Position numbers and translations under genes: made by a program. The notes under the pieces are model-generated. The model saw only the letters and a program-made list of their open reading frames with translations. It was not told the origin of the DNA and ran no database searches. From Paraktedonobacter carboxidivorans (GTDB taxonomy: Bacteria > Chloroflexota > Ktedonobacteria > Ktedonobacterales > Ktedonobacteraceae): a stretch of 64,000 nucleotides of DNA. The stretch is taken from the NCBI GenBank assembly GCA_041156125.1, contig JBEVTI010000002.1, forward strand, positions 62,001-126,000, in the 5' to 3' direction. This document shows, piece by piece, positions 18,679-27,074 of the stretch (position 1 is its first letter; each line of letters opens with the position of its first letter).

Positions 18679-18717
18679 GGCAGGGTAACGCATGCTACAT
18701 ATGCGCGCTACCCTGCC
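18679..18717. terminator. Stem-loop terminator of the anti-sigma gene
   Basis: GGCAGGGTA at 18679-18687 pairs with TACCCTGCC at 18709-18717, and the inner GCAT/ATGC extends the stem. It lies about 35 bp past the stop of the leftward anti-sigma gene. Confidence 0.6.
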
Positions 18718-18750
18718 AGAGCTTACGACTATGTGCCGCGGGGTCTACAA

Positions 18751-20385
18751 TCAGGCCGCAGCGGACGTGACGGACATTGTGGACCAGCCGGGTAGCTGCA
18801 CGCCGGTGCCAGCAGACAAGCTGCGAATGATCTGCGAGGTACCAGTAGCCAGATTATCGTAGAGCAGGTTGCTCGTGCCATCGGCATTGTACGCGTTGAG
18901 CAGCAGACCATGACCGAAAGGCGCGAGAGCAATGTTCTGAGCACACACCCTCAGCACCGCTACCAGTTCAGGCAAACCACAAAGGGAAACAGCTCCGGGA
19001 GCCGCGTCGGCAAAGATGATTTTTTCTGCAGCGCCAGGGGCAATGCCCAGCTTGCTTACCTGGAATTTGTTGCTTACCTGATCCATTACCATCAAGGTAT
19101 TGTCGTCGGTATACCCTATCGGAATACCGGAGCCCTTACGTAAAAGACGCAAATTCGAGCCATCGCTACCCACTGTATAAATCCCCTGGCCCTGGCCGGA
19201 CGAACCTTGATCGGCATAAGAAATCGTCGTGCCATCAATGCTCAGCCAGAAGTGCGTATTGGGTAAGGACTGTGTAACCTGTTGGGGTATAGGATTGGCC
19301 TGGGAGAGATTAGCCCGGTAAAGCACATCGGCCTTCAGATTCTGCGCACCGGTAAAGTAGAGGAAGGGATGATGGTAGAAAGTCAATCTACTCGCTCGCA
19401 GCGTCCATGCAGACTGCAGCACGCCAGTCTGCGTATCCAGTTCCTGGACTCCTCCATCGATCCTTTGCGTCAGAATATGGGTCGTATCCATCCAGATCGC
19501 ATTACCACCCCGTTTAGCGTCTATTTGATACACAGTCTGCACATTAGTTGCTGGTGAAAAGATCTGATAAACTTTTTGTTGGCTCTGAGATATATCGTCA
19601 AAGAGCAAACTCTGACCATCCGTTGAAATCCCATCCGTATTGACCGCGAGATAGGTCTGCGTGGACTCAACAAGCGTGACCATGCGATTCTGGCTGGCAT
19701 CGTAGTTATAAAAAGCCAGACTTCTGACCATGCCAGCAGTCGAGAGCATAGTCAGGCCAATGAGCGCGGAGTTCCAGTCGTTGTTACCCACACCTGGATT
19801 GGCCAGAGGCTTCTGCTCGGTCGTTCGAAGAGATGCCAGAGTAGCACCAGACTGGCCCGCAAAATGATTCAGTAGTCCGACCGCGGCCAGAAGCACAGCG
19901 GCAACAGTTGCTAGAGTAAGCACATGCTGGAGAAAGCGACGACGCGGAGAAGAGTGAGCATAAAGAGGAATAGGAAAAGCTGCCTGAGTGATATCCTGGC
20001 GCGCTTGCACGCGCTGTTCATATACCTGCGTCTCTTTTTTCCGGGCAATGCCCTCCTCATTGGCCTTATGTTCGCGCCAGATCCTCTCGATAATCGCGCT
20101 GGAGACTGAAGGCACCTGCTTCTCGTTCGCGACCATATAATAGTAGAGCATCATGCGCTGCTGTGTACGCATACGCCGAGCTTCAGCAAGAAGGGCGGAA
20201 CAGGTAAGGCAGCTGGACACATGAGAGCGCAGTTGGCGAAGCTGACGTTCGTCTTGTAAATCTTCTATGTACGCGAGTCGAGTGGGCGCGGGAGTCGCTG
20301 GCGGCATATCAAGATCGTCAATCAGACGTAGACATCGGGGGCTAAATGAACATGGCGGCAGATCCCTTATATCTACATACTTCAT
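18751..20385 (-). CDS. Membrane anti-sigma factor with extracytoplasmic beta-propeller domain
   Basis: The 544-residue protein starts at an ATG overlapping the sigma stop (TGATG), with AGGAGG 8 nt before. Residues 1-95 are cytoplasmic and hold a degenerate zinc-finger anti-sigma pattern (LRQLRSHVSSCLTCSALL). A TM helix follows at about 155-178, with a loop after it. The rest is a WD40/TolB-like propeller with repeats such as TDGQSLLFDD, and would face outward. Such proteins hold an ECF sigma factor at the membrane until an outside signal is sensed. The 1-nt overlap with the sigma gene supports that pairing. No protease motif is visible. Confidence 0.75.
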   Translation of the reverse strand: MKYVDIRDLPPCSFSPRCLRLIDDLDMPPATPAPTRLAYIEDLQDERQLRQLRSHVSSCLTCSALLAEARRMRTQQRMMLYYYMVANEKQVPSVSSAIIERIWREHKANEEGIARKKETQVYEQRVQARQDITQAAFPIPLYAHSSPRRRFLQHVLTLATVAAVLLAAVGLLNHFAGQSGATLASLRTTEQKPLANPGVGNNDWNSALIGLTMLSTAGMVRSLAFYNYDASQNRMVTLVESTQTYLAVNTDGISTDGQSLLFDDISQSQQKVYQIFSPATNVQTVYQIDAKRGGNAIWMDTTHILTQRIDGGVQELDTQTGVLQSAWTLRASRLTFYHHPFLYFTGAQNLKADVLYRANLSQANPIPQQVTQSLPNTHFWLSIDGTTISYADQGSSGQGQGIYTVGSDGSNLRLLRKGSGIPIGYTDDNTLMVMDQVSNKFQVSKLGIAPGAAEKIIFADAAPGAVSLCGLPELVAVLRVCAQNIALAPFGHGLLLNAYNADGTSNLLYDNLATGTSQIIRSLSAGTGVQLPGWSTMSVTSAAA

Positions 20386-20972
20386 CAACGTCCCTCCTGT
20401 TCAAGCTTGGTATAGAGCTGCTGGAATGCCTGGCGCGCACGGGAGAGACGACTGCGAACAGCGGAGAGAGAGTCTTGTAAAGCCTCAGCAATTTCGCGAT
20501 AGGAGAATCCTTCAGCATCGAGCAACAGGCACGCCACTGAGGCTTCAGGCAAACGAGCCAGCACCCGCTGGATCAAATCGCGTTGCCCAACCTGTTCTTC
20601 AAAATGCTCTGGACACTCCAGATAATCTTCACCTGGCTCATCAAAAGCGTCATCGCCGTATCCTTGCGGTGGCGAAAACGGTACCCAGGTGACGTGCTTA
20701 CGCCGACGCCACTCACTACGCAACTGATTGAGCGCAATGCGGTAAAGCCAGGGCGCGAAATGTAACTCTTCGCCTTTCATGCGCGGCAGGGCACGATATG
20801 CCGCCAGGAAAGTTTCCTGACACAGATCCTGCGTCAGTTGGCTATCCTGGGTCAGGCTATAAAGCATACGCCTGATGCGCGGCTCATAGTGCAAGACGAG
20901 AGCTTCAAAGGCTTCCACAGAACCTTGACAGGCCGCGATGGTTAGCTGTGACTCATCATCCAGGGCTTTCAT
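20385..20972 (-). CDS. ECF-family RNA polymerase sigma factor
   Basis: The 195-residue ECF sigma has region 2 (EAFEALVLHYEPRIRRMLYS, then QDLCQETFLAAYRALP for core binding and -10 recognition) and region 4 (RLPEASVACLLLDAEGFSYREIAEAL and a following LSRARQAF helix, the -35 HTH). The start at 20972 is chosen over 20990 because GGAGCT sits about 4 nt upstream. The stop overlaps the start of its anti-sigma partner by one base, so the two are translated together. The cognate promoters are unknown. Such factors redirect RNA polymerase to envelope-stress or nutrient genes. Confidence 0.93.
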   Translation of the reverse strand: MKALDDESQLTIAACQGSVEAFEALVLHYEPRIRRMLYSLTQDSQLTQDLCQETFLAAYRALPRMKGEELHFAPWLYRIALNQLRSEWRRRKHVTWVPFSPPQGYGDDAFDEPGEDYLECPEHFEEQVGQRDLIQRVLARLPEASVACLLLDAEGFSYREIAEALQDSLSAVRSRLSRARQAFQQLYTKLEQEGR

Positions 20973-21188
20973 ACAGCTCCAAATCATCAATCGATCTGAA
21001 AATCAGACCTTCTTAGGAGGAATAATGCAGGTTAAGGGTCATTTGTTTCGCGGGTCACCCCTACGAACAAAAATATGCCTATCTATATTATAAAGTAACC
21101 AGGCCATACAAAAGCTGTGAACTACTTCACAATTTGGAGGGAATTTCTCCTGTTCGGTGAAAAAATGTTCATAACGAAGATGCAACTG

Positions 21189-21214
21189 CCAGGTAGCACA
21201 CAGGCTACACCTGG
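21189..21214. terminator. Stem-loop after the NrtR-like gene
   Basis: CCAGGTAGC (21189-21197) pairs with GCTAC-A-CCTGG (21204-21214) with one bulge. It lies just past the stop of the leftward gene at 21230. No T-run, so the role is uncertain. Confidence 0.45.
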
Positions 21215-21229
21215 ATTTCACCTTTGCGC

Positions 21230-22102
21230 TTAAAGAGCTTTCTTACCCCGATAAAGATAAGCCCGGCTGACACGTCGCCAATCGAGTTCACGGCCACGCA
21301 CCGGACGCTGCTCCTCAAGGACCTCCAGATGATCAGTCGCGAGAAAGCGGCGGCGCAAGTTCGAGAGATCGATCTGCTCGTCTAAGGGGAAAAAGGCTTT
21401 ATACAATAGAGCAGCTTCCGCCAGAGTCAGAATACCATCGCCACGCGCTGGCTCTTTGATCACTTCAAGCGAGCGCGTCTGCTTATTGCGTGTTGAATTA
21501 TTCTCCTGATCCCACCAGATGCTATCCGTTTCCACAGAACCCATTGAAGCCATATCAGCCAGATAGCCTAAGACCAGCTCTGGATCACGCTGAATCTGGG
21601 CACGCAGAGTGTGTAGCGCGGACTGCAAAATCGGTCCTACTTCAGGATCAAGCGCATACTGGTTAGCCTCGATCTCAGAGACCGACACCCAATGCACACG
21701 TAAGCTTGGCACAGGATGATGCTGCAAGTTGGGACGCAGTTCATCGCGATTCGCCCGCAGAAGCACGCTATGAATCAAGGAAACCGCGGCACCTTGCTCC
21801 GCGCTATTCCAGACATGCACCTGCTGCTCCTGCCAGCCCGCCTTTAACTTGAACAGAGGCGCATTCTCGTGCCAGACCAACAGAGTCTCAAGCGTTCGCG
21901 CAACCGCATCGGTAACAGCTTCTGTCCCCAGTACCAGGCGCATTGGGGGTCCCCAGGGACCATCGCGCAGCAAGACCCAAAGCGACCAATCGCGCACCGC
22001 AAAGGTCACTACACTTGCGGTCACAATCAAGCGGCGCGGCGCTGCATCACGTGCAGGCTGCGGCTGAATTGGTGTATTTGGTCCTGGCTGAGAGGTGTTC
22101 AT
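21230..22102 (-). CDS. NrtR-like regulator: degenerate Nudix domain plus C-terminal winged helix
   Basis: The ATG at 22102 gives a protein of 290 residues. The N-terminal half follows the Nudix fold used by NrtR regulators (TASVVTFAVRDWSLWVLLRD), but the Nudix box GX5EX7REUXEEXGU is missing: GTEAVTDAVARTLETLL lacks the REUXEE catalytic Glu cluster. The C-terminal 70 residues form a winged helix of NrtR type (ILTLAEAALLYKAFFP, then DLSNLRRRFL and a basic wing). NrtR proteins bind ADP-ribose or NAD-related ligands and repress NAD salvage or sugar genes. A long spacer follows the Nudix part. The gene is divergent from a phospholipase-C-like gene, with a palindrome between them. No ribosome-binding site is clear, so the exact start is uncertain. 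Confidence 0.72.
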   Translation of the reverse strand: MNTSQPGPNTPIQPQPARDAAPRRLIVTASVVTFAVRDWSLWVLLRDGPWGPPMRLVLGTEAVTDAVARTLETLLVWHENAPLFKLKAGWQEQQVHVWNSAEQGAAVSLIHSVLLRANRDELRPNLQHHPVPSLRVHWVSVSEIEANQYALDPEVGPILQSALHTLRAQIQRDPELVLGYLADMASMGSVETDSIWWDQENNSTRNKQTRSLEVIKEPARGDGILTLAEAALLYKAFFPLDEQIDLSNLRRRFLATDHLEVLEEQRPVRGRELDWRRVSRAYLYRGKKAL

Positions 22103-22230
22103 AATGACATTCCAACTTCCCTGCATCGCTACAAAACGATGATCCTATCCATGCAATTGATTGTACCCATTTATCGCGCGGAAGCGCAAGCCTTGAAGCT
22201 AGAAACTCATTGCATCTGAACAGGAAAGCA

Positions 22231-22268
22231 GGTACAATTATGTATAAATACGTATTGATAAATGTACC
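22231..22268. promoter_or_regulatory. Imperfect 38-bp dyad between divergent NrtR-like and PLC-like genes
   Basis: GGTACAATTAT at 22231-22241 mirrors ATAAATGTACC at 22258-22268 (10 of 11 positions). The centre is AT-rich and carries the small palindrome AATACGTATT at 22247-22256. The position fits an operator for the NrtR-like regulator. Confidence 0.5.
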
Positions 22269-22405
22269 TGGGTTGTTTATGGCCAGAACGACTCTAGCAT
22301 GTCATAGTCTCTTGCAGCAAGTGAGATGAGACAACTATCCCGGATCTGCCGGGCTCGGTCTGCATTCTGTTAGCAACGCCGCACCAGGCGGGAGGGTGAG
22401 TAACT

Positions 22406-23632
22406 ATGCCAGCATTTCTGACGCACTGGCGCATTTTAATTGAAACAGCACGAAATAGCCAGGATGCTGGCAACGACCTTGGCTCACTGATTATCGATGC
22501 CGCCGCCTTACGCAGGCGTGCCCACGGCTGGTCTACACCTCCACAAACTACGCCTGCTGGCGCGGTTTGGGATACAGGGCCTTTGCCAGCAATCGCTTTT
22601 CGCTTTCCAGGTAGCGATATCTCAGCCATGGCCTTCCTGGGGGCACTGGCACCGGATATAATGGACTATCACCCGCGTTATTTACGCGAGAAGCTTACAG
22701 ATGCCTATCTGCGTACCCCTCAAAATGCTCCTCCAGACACACGCTATCCACTACAATGGTCAGAACTCTTCCACCACTCACATTCGGGCGATATGTTAAT
22801 CCTCTTCCTGGAGCAAGTCGCGCTTGTTCCCGCGCCCGCTCTACGCAGCCAGGCGCTAGCCTTCGCCCTTGGCTATGTCTCGCATATTGCCACGGATATA
22901 GCTCTCAATCCCTGGATTAAGAGCCTCGCTGCCCACTCTCCATTACGCCGCGTCTCCGGTCCGCATGCCGCGTTTGAACTCCTCATCGACGAATATCTGG
23001 CAAGCGCCTATTTCGAGCACAGGCGTTATAGCATACTACGCCAGCCCTGGGAAGGATATATTGAACCAGCCGCGCGCTACCTTGGCCAGCCGAGCACTCC
23101 AACAGCACAGATTTTGCAGTTTCTTGCCGGCGCCGCAGAGGTTTATCAACTCCAGGAAAATCAGACTGAGGCCTTGCCTACGGATTTTCTGGCTGGCTTG
23201 CAGGGACTACGACGTTTCCTGGCTGGTTTTGGCGAAGCACGCTGGCTGGCACTTACAGCCACGCGCAAAAAAGTCCAGCCGGACTATATTCATACACTAT
23301 TGAATGGCTCGTTTGAAGATACAGAAATCATTCCACTGGAGCAAGTCCTGGGCTACGCAACTCGCCTGAGCGAGCATCTCTGCCGGCGCGCTATCAGCTA
23401 CTATACCGCGCTGCGTAACACCAACGCGGAGGCCAGCGAGCGCAGTTCGCGGCGCGCGGCACTCGTCAGCGATCTGCGCAACTGGGATCTCCATACTGGC
23501 TATGCTACTGAAACAGATCCCCACGAACCGGCATCCCTTGCCCTTCACAACTGGGTCCACTTCTCTGAGCTCTGGGAACATTCCACACCTGGACAGGAAC
23601 GCATTGCCAGGCTCATCAGTCAACCTGGCTGA
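22406..23632 (+). CDS. Zinc-dependent phospholipase C family protein
   Basis: The 408-residue protein has the Zn-dependent phospholipase C/S1-P1-like pattern: MPAFLTHWRI (His near the N-terminus), GALAPDIMDYHPRY, FHHSHSGDM, then GYVSHIATDIALNPWI and LLIDEYL. His and Asp residues ligating the trinuclear zinc site are present in order. This family, seen in many Bacteria, hydrolyses phosphate ester bonds but is mostly uncharacterised. The start has GGGAGGGTGAG about 8 nt upstream. There is no signal peptide, so it may be cytoplasmic, unlike secreted PlcC. It is divergent from the NrtR-like regulator, which may control it. Confidence 0.75.
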   Translation: MPAFLTHWRILIETARNSQDAGNDLGSLIIDAAALRRRAHGWSTPPQTTPAGAVWDTGPLPAIAFRFPGSDISAMAFLGALAPDIMDYHPRYLREKLTDAYLRTPQNAPPDTRYPLQWSELFHHSHSGDMLILFLEQVALVPAPALRSQALAFALGYVSHIATDIALNPWIKSLAAHSPLRRVSGPHAAFELLIDEYLASAYFEHRRYSILRQPWEGYIEPAARYLGQPSTPTAQILQFLAGAAEVYQLQENQTEALPTDFLAGLQGLRRFLAGFGEARWLALTATRKKVQPDYIHTLLNGSFEDTEIIPLEQVLGYATRLSEHLCRRAISYYTALRNTNAEASERSSRRAALVSDLRNWDLHTGYATETDPHEPASLALHNWVHFSELWEHSTPGQERIARLISQPG

Positions 23633-23643
23633 ATAGAAAAAGC

Positions 23644-23683
23644 ACGAGTCGCGCCTGGCTTTGAAAAATCAGGCACGACTCGT
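23644..23683. terminator. Intrinsic stem-loop after the PLC-like gene
   Basis: ACGAGTCGCGCCTG (23644-23657) pairs with CAGGCACGACTCGT (23670-23683), 13 of 14 canonical pairs plus one G-U. It lies 11 bp past the PLC stop and just before the stop of the convergent small membrane gene. Confidence 0.7.
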
Positions 23684-23715
23684 ACTAACTCAGATATTCT
23701 TTTGAGAGAAAAAAT

Positions 23716-23868
23716 TTAACGGCCAAGCAATATGCTGAGAGACACTGCCAGACCAGTAGAAAGCAAAATGGATAAAAAGAGAAGCAACCGAATTTTTCGG
23801 ATCTGCGCGCGATTATCAATGGCAACTGCTTTTGCACCACTGCGCTGACGAATATATTCTTCTGGCAT
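23716..23868 (-). CDS. 50-residue single-TM peptide
   Basis: An ATG at 23868 with GGAGAGG 7-8 nt upstream opens a 51-codon frame ending at TAA 23716-23718. The peptide starts MPEEYIRQRSGAKAVAID, then a basic KIRLLLF and a hydrophobic helix ending SLSILLGR. That is a cytoplasmic tail followed by one membrane helix. The good ribosome-binding site, helix and coding-like composition support a real gene. I do not recognise a family. It lies convergent to the PLC-like gene, with the stem-loop between them. Confidence 0.6.
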   Translation of the reverse strand: MPEEYIRQRSGAKAVAIDNRAQIRKIRLLLFLSILLSTGLAVSLSILLGR

Positions 23869-24003
23869 ATTGTTTTCCTCTCCTGGAAAAACTAGTAACG
23901 AAGTGGCCAGAGGTTTGGCCTCCCCTTATGTTTTTATACGTTCGAGAGCGAGCTATAGTTACAACATTAGCGAGCAATTATTTGTCAATTTGCTTTTCCC
24001 ATT

Positions 24004-24699
24004 TTAACGAGTGACATCTGCCTGCCCACTGTAACCATCATCTTGTGATGCATAGCCCTGTTCAGAGGGAGCAACCAGCGCCGGGACGAACAGGGATGGC
24101 TGCCCCGCGCCAGATGCGGGAAGAAAATCACTATGGAGTTCAAGCGCCCGGCGCGCGCGCGTGTAATCACGATCAAGCAACAAACGAAAAATCTGTTCAC
24201 AGAGTGCCAGGCTCTCGGCTGCAGCGGCCCGTCTGATGGCAGTCAGACTACCTAACAGGTCGTGGCGCTTGGCCAGGCGAAACAAAACATGGACTCTTTC
24301 CAGACCTTCTGCGCACTCGGTATGCACCTGTTCATTCCAACTCTGGCCATCGAGCAAGCCCTGCGCGCGCACCAGAAAATGCGTGCAGAGCGAGATTGCC
24401 TCCTGATACTCTCCATGGCGCGCCTCAATCAAGGTCTGCAATATACGCTGCTCATCAGCGGGATCAAGAGCAAAAACGGAGAAAAGACAGCCTTCGCCGC
24501 CCATTTTATGAATATCATGAATGAGTTGACGAAATTGCTTTTCCACTTCCTCGGAGTAAGGCAACAAATAGACAGAATTCTGAAGCGCAAAAGCTCCCAG
24601 GTTTTGGAGCCGACGCCAAACCCAGACTCGTTTCTGAGAAGGCTCGCTCGGCACTTTATATGTCAGTTGCAGCCAGCGGATGGCTTCTCGTTCGCGCAT
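24004..24699 (-). CDS. ChrB N-terminal-domain protein
   Basis: The 231-residue protein opens with the ChrB_N pattern: WLQLTYKVPSEPSQKRVWVW, then RRLQNLGAFALQNSVYLLPY. A helical middle follows with no further recognised motif. ChrB proteins are chromate-responsive regulators found beside the chromate exporter ChrA, and the N domain alone also occurs in Chloroflexota in other contexts. No chrA is visible, so a chromate role is not assumed. AAGGA lies 8 nt before the ATG at 24699. An inverted repeat AACCAG...CTGGTT 38 bp upstream may be its operator. Confidence 0.68.
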   Translation of the reverse strand: MREREAIRWLQLTYKVPSEPSQKRVWVWRRLQNLGAFALQNSVYLLPYSEEVEKQFRQLIHDIHKMGGEGCLFSVFALDPADEQRILQTLIEARHGEYQEAISLCTHFLVRAQGLLDGQSWNEQVHTECAEGLERVHVLFRLAKRHDLLGSLTAIRRAAAAESLALCEQIFRLLLDRDYTRARRALELHSDFLPASGAGQPSLFVPALVAPSEQGYASQDDGYSGQADVTR

Positions 24700-24736
24700 G
24701 GAGACATTCCTTAACCAGAATATAAGCTAAAAAAGT

Positions 24737-24754
24737 AACCAGTGTTACCTGGTT
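24737..24754. promoter_or_regulatory. Palindromic operator candidate before the ChrB-like gene
   Basis: AACCAG-TGTTAC-CTGGTT, an 18-bp imperfect dyad, lies 38 bp upstream of the ChrB-like start codon. Related GTAAC/GTTAC half-sites overlap. Autoregulation by the ChrB-like protein is possible. Confidence 0.4.
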
Positions 24755-24897
24755 TAGCTATAGTACTCCTCTCTTATCCTCTAGTCAAGTTGCCAAAAAG
24801 TCCGGTTAAGATCCGAATTACCAGAATTGTTTTCTCCAACACCAGGAACCTATCTACTCTGCTAAAACCGATGCTTAGACGGACTCCACTAATATAT

Positions 24898-24933
24898 GAT
24901 GCGCGTGGTCCTGACTCTGTGGCCACGCGCATC
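24898..24933. terminator. Stem-loop terminator of the H-NOX gene
   Basis: GATGCGCGTGG (24898-24908) and CCACGCGCATC (24923-24933) form an 11-bp perfect stem with a 14-nt loop. It lies about 100 bp past the H-NOX stop and before the ChrB-like gene. A smaller stem (GACCAC/GTGGTC) lies between it and the stop. I see no gene in the rest of 24700-25033. Confidence 0.6.
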
Positions 24934-25033
24934 TTGTCACTGGCCATAGTCTGAAAACTTTGACCACTGCGCGATTGGTGGTCAGGCCCCGACTGACCCG
25001 CGCTTTGTGATAGCACAAGTCACTATTCAGCGT

Positions 25034-25879
25034 TCAAATAGTGGGAGTGCGCCAGTAGCGGCGATTCGCGAGATTATCTCCTGGCTGGTTAGCAGTGCTG
25101 GAAACGAGGCCTGCGTGTTGCAAAATACGCAACCCCTCAAGCAAAAGGGCGGGGCGGGTCTGCTCCAACCTGATTTCCCAGACCCGCAGGTGCTCCTGCA
25201 GTTCTATCAACGTTAGACCATACTCTGTAGGTAAGACCGAAAGAACCAGGTTGGCCAGTTGCTGCTGATTGGCGCGTTTAGCGATTTGCTCCGGAGTTTC
25301 TAACAACTCCAGGGGCTTTGAGGTTGGCGGTGTAAAGCGCAGATCAAAACGACAGACCGGCGCGCTACGCTTCATACACGACACCTCCACGACCTGGACA
25401 CGCTGGCCATAACGCTGGGCTGCCCCTTCTACGGCCCCCCACAACAATGAACAGAGCTGGCGTGGACTATCATAGACAAGCGAGAGGTCATGAGGCGAAG
25501 GAGAGATTGCCTCATATTCAAACAGTGGCGGCGTCAACCCATCTGGCAAACGACGCATCTGAGCATGGGCTTTGCGCATCATTAGGAGCAGATCACGCCC
25601 ATTATTGACCCTGGTCAATAAATAGGCACAAAGATGGCTTGTCAGCCCATTCAACATAAAATAACGCCCGTATTCCCACAACATTGTCTCCGGCGAACTC
25701 CCTGTCAGCTTGCAGGCAGCCGCTACGCCAGACAACAATACCTGGTCACTATATGTGCGACTGGCTAGAGGGGAGGTAGCCGCGGTCTCTCCTATCTCCT
25801 CTCGATAGAGTCTGAGGAATGTTTCACTGTATCGTTCACAAAGATATCGTTCCCAGGTGACAAAAATCAAACCATGCAT
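25034..25879 (-). CDS. Heme-NO/O2-binding (H-NOX) protein with C-terminal winged-helix-like region
   Basis: Start at ATG 25879 gives MHGLIFVTWERYL, the canonical H-NOX beginning, with AGAAGGA 8 nt upstream; ATG 25888 sits directly on that site. Residues 1-185 form the H-NOX domain. Key residues are the proximal His105 (KAHAQM), Pro118, and the YxSxR heme-propionate motif Tyr136/Ser138/Arg140 (VYDSPR). H-NOX domains bind NO or O2 through ferrous heme and signal to kinases, cyclases or chemoreceptors. From about 210 to the C-terminus a helix-rich stretch (LTLIELQEHLRV, then LLLEGLRILQHAGLV and NRRYWR) resembles a winged helix, so the protein may itself bind DNA. No kinase or cyclase gene lies next to it. 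Confidence 0.83.
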   Translation of the reverse strand: MHGLIFVTWERYLCERYSETFLRLYREEIGETAATSPLASRTYSDQVLLSGVAAACKLTGSSPETMLWEYGRYFMLNGLTSHLCAYLLTRVNNGRDLLLMMRKAHAQMRRLPDGLTPPLFEYEAISPSPHDLSLVYDSPRQLCSLLWGAVEGAAQRYGQRVQVVEVSCMKRSAPVCRFDLRFTPPTSKPLELLETPEQIAKRANQQQLANLVLSVLPTEYGLTLIELQEHLRVWEIRLEQTRPALLLEGLRILQHAGLVSSTANQPGDNLANRRYWRTPTI

Positions 25880-26603
25880 ATCCGGCATCCTTCTAATAAA
25901 CTTCTTCGATCAACGTACGACCCGGCGTTTCCAGCTTTTACCGGGCTGGATAGAGTCAGATCCTTCTTGAGGCAAAAACTCCCCTCCTTCCACTGCACCA
26001 AACAATTTCAGTACCGTTCTTTCGCCAAAGAGAAAAAGAGGAACCCTACAAATGATAAGCACCCGGATGAGATATCGAGTTTCCCAATAATCGTACATGG
26101 AGTTGCACCAAAACCACGCTCAACTTCCCCTGGAATGGTATATGAAGCGACATGCCAACACATGCCCGGTAACTAAATAGATCTATAGCCACCTTTACCG
26201 GTTTATTTAGCATAACATATTTATTCCTATATTTCTACCCTTTCTAACGAATAGTACTTTTGGATATTTAGATGTTATACAAGATCTTGTGTGCATAAGA
26301 GAGAATTGCTTTATACTTCAAACGCTTCTGGTCTTCTACTACTCTGATGCCATTGCTAAACTCTTCTGCTATCAGCATACATTGGGCAAGATGGAAGATA
26401 TGACTGGCAATGGAAGGCACTGATGACTTAAAATAGAAAGGTGCAGATTCTAGTTCCTCCTACCTCCCGGCAGATTCGCCTGGTCAGGATAGGTAGTCAT
26501 GCGTACATAAAACGCCGTTTTTGCATACGTGAGAGAATAAGCTGGTCCGCACGCTCACTTTGTAGAGAGCAGCATACGCATTCACACCCGATAGAGAAGT
26601 AAA
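25880..26603. other. Intergenic region between H-NOX and PPOX genes
   Basis: About 720 bp. Open frames at 25874-26176 (plus) and 25910-26098 (minus) show no domain. I see no repeat or RNA gene. The stretch holds the promoters of the H-NOX gene (leftward) and of the PPOX-prenyltransferase pair. It is long enough to hide a decayed gene or a small RNA, but nothing is supported. Confidence 0.4.
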
Positions 26604-27074
26604 ATGGAAGAAACAAAGTTCTCATACATTAACAATTTTATCAAGCAGTATCAGACACTGGTTCTTGCGACCTCAGACAACGAACAGCCGTATGCAACGC
26701 GCATCTTTTTTGTTGAAGAGACGGTAACGGCAACGGGCTGCAGGCTTTACGGCACGCTGATTACCTCTTCACGCAAACTTGCTAATCTCCAGAAAAATCC
26801 GCGTGTGGGACTGTTTATCGGACCCGATCAACCTTCAATATGGTTGGAGGCAACGGCGCGCGCGCGCGTGCTCAATGATGAACAGTACACGGCAGAGGTG
26901 TACACGCAACTGGCTCAAAAATCGTCCGCAGCCGCGGCTTTTATCTCCAGAGTACCTACGGTCGCGGTCGAACTGGCGATCAACTGGTTACGTATTACCG
27001 ATCTGACCAGTAGCACGCCCTATACTGAAGCTACATTTACGCTGGAGCAGGAAGTTGAGATACACAAAACGTGA
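26604..27074 (+). CDS. Pyridoxamine-5'-phosphate-oxidase-like flavin-binding protein
   Basis: The 156-residue protein has the split-barrel PPOX pattern: INNFIKQYQTLVLATSDNEQ, then the beta-strand and basic loop TSSRKLANLQKNPRVGLFIG and SIWLEATARARVL. Such proteins bind FMN, F420 or heme, and are often reductases or protective enzymes. The specific substrate is not predictable. Its stop overlaps the GTG start of the UbiA gene (ACGTGAAAA), giving tight translational coupling, so it may act on the quinone or a precursor in the same pathway. Confidence 0.75.
   Translation: MEETKFSYINNFIKQYQTLVLATSDNEQPYATRIFFVEETVTATGCRLYGTLITSSRKLANLQKNPRVGLFIGPDQPSIWLEATARARVLNDEQYTAEVYTQLAQKSSAAAAFISRVPTVAVELAINWLRITDLTSSTPYTEATFTLEQEVEIHKT

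Noticed and set aside
18380..18688. 102-codon plus-strand frame between merR and the anti-sigma gene
   Set aside because: No ribosome-binding site, no domain and it runs into the terminator stem.
24737..24754. Treating the ChrB-like gene as evidence of a chromate-resistance locus
   Set aside because: No chrA or other chromate gene is nearby; the domain alone is not specific.
25874..26176. 100-codon plus-strand frame divergent from H-NOX
   Set aside because: It starts inside the H-NOX start region and shows no family pattern.
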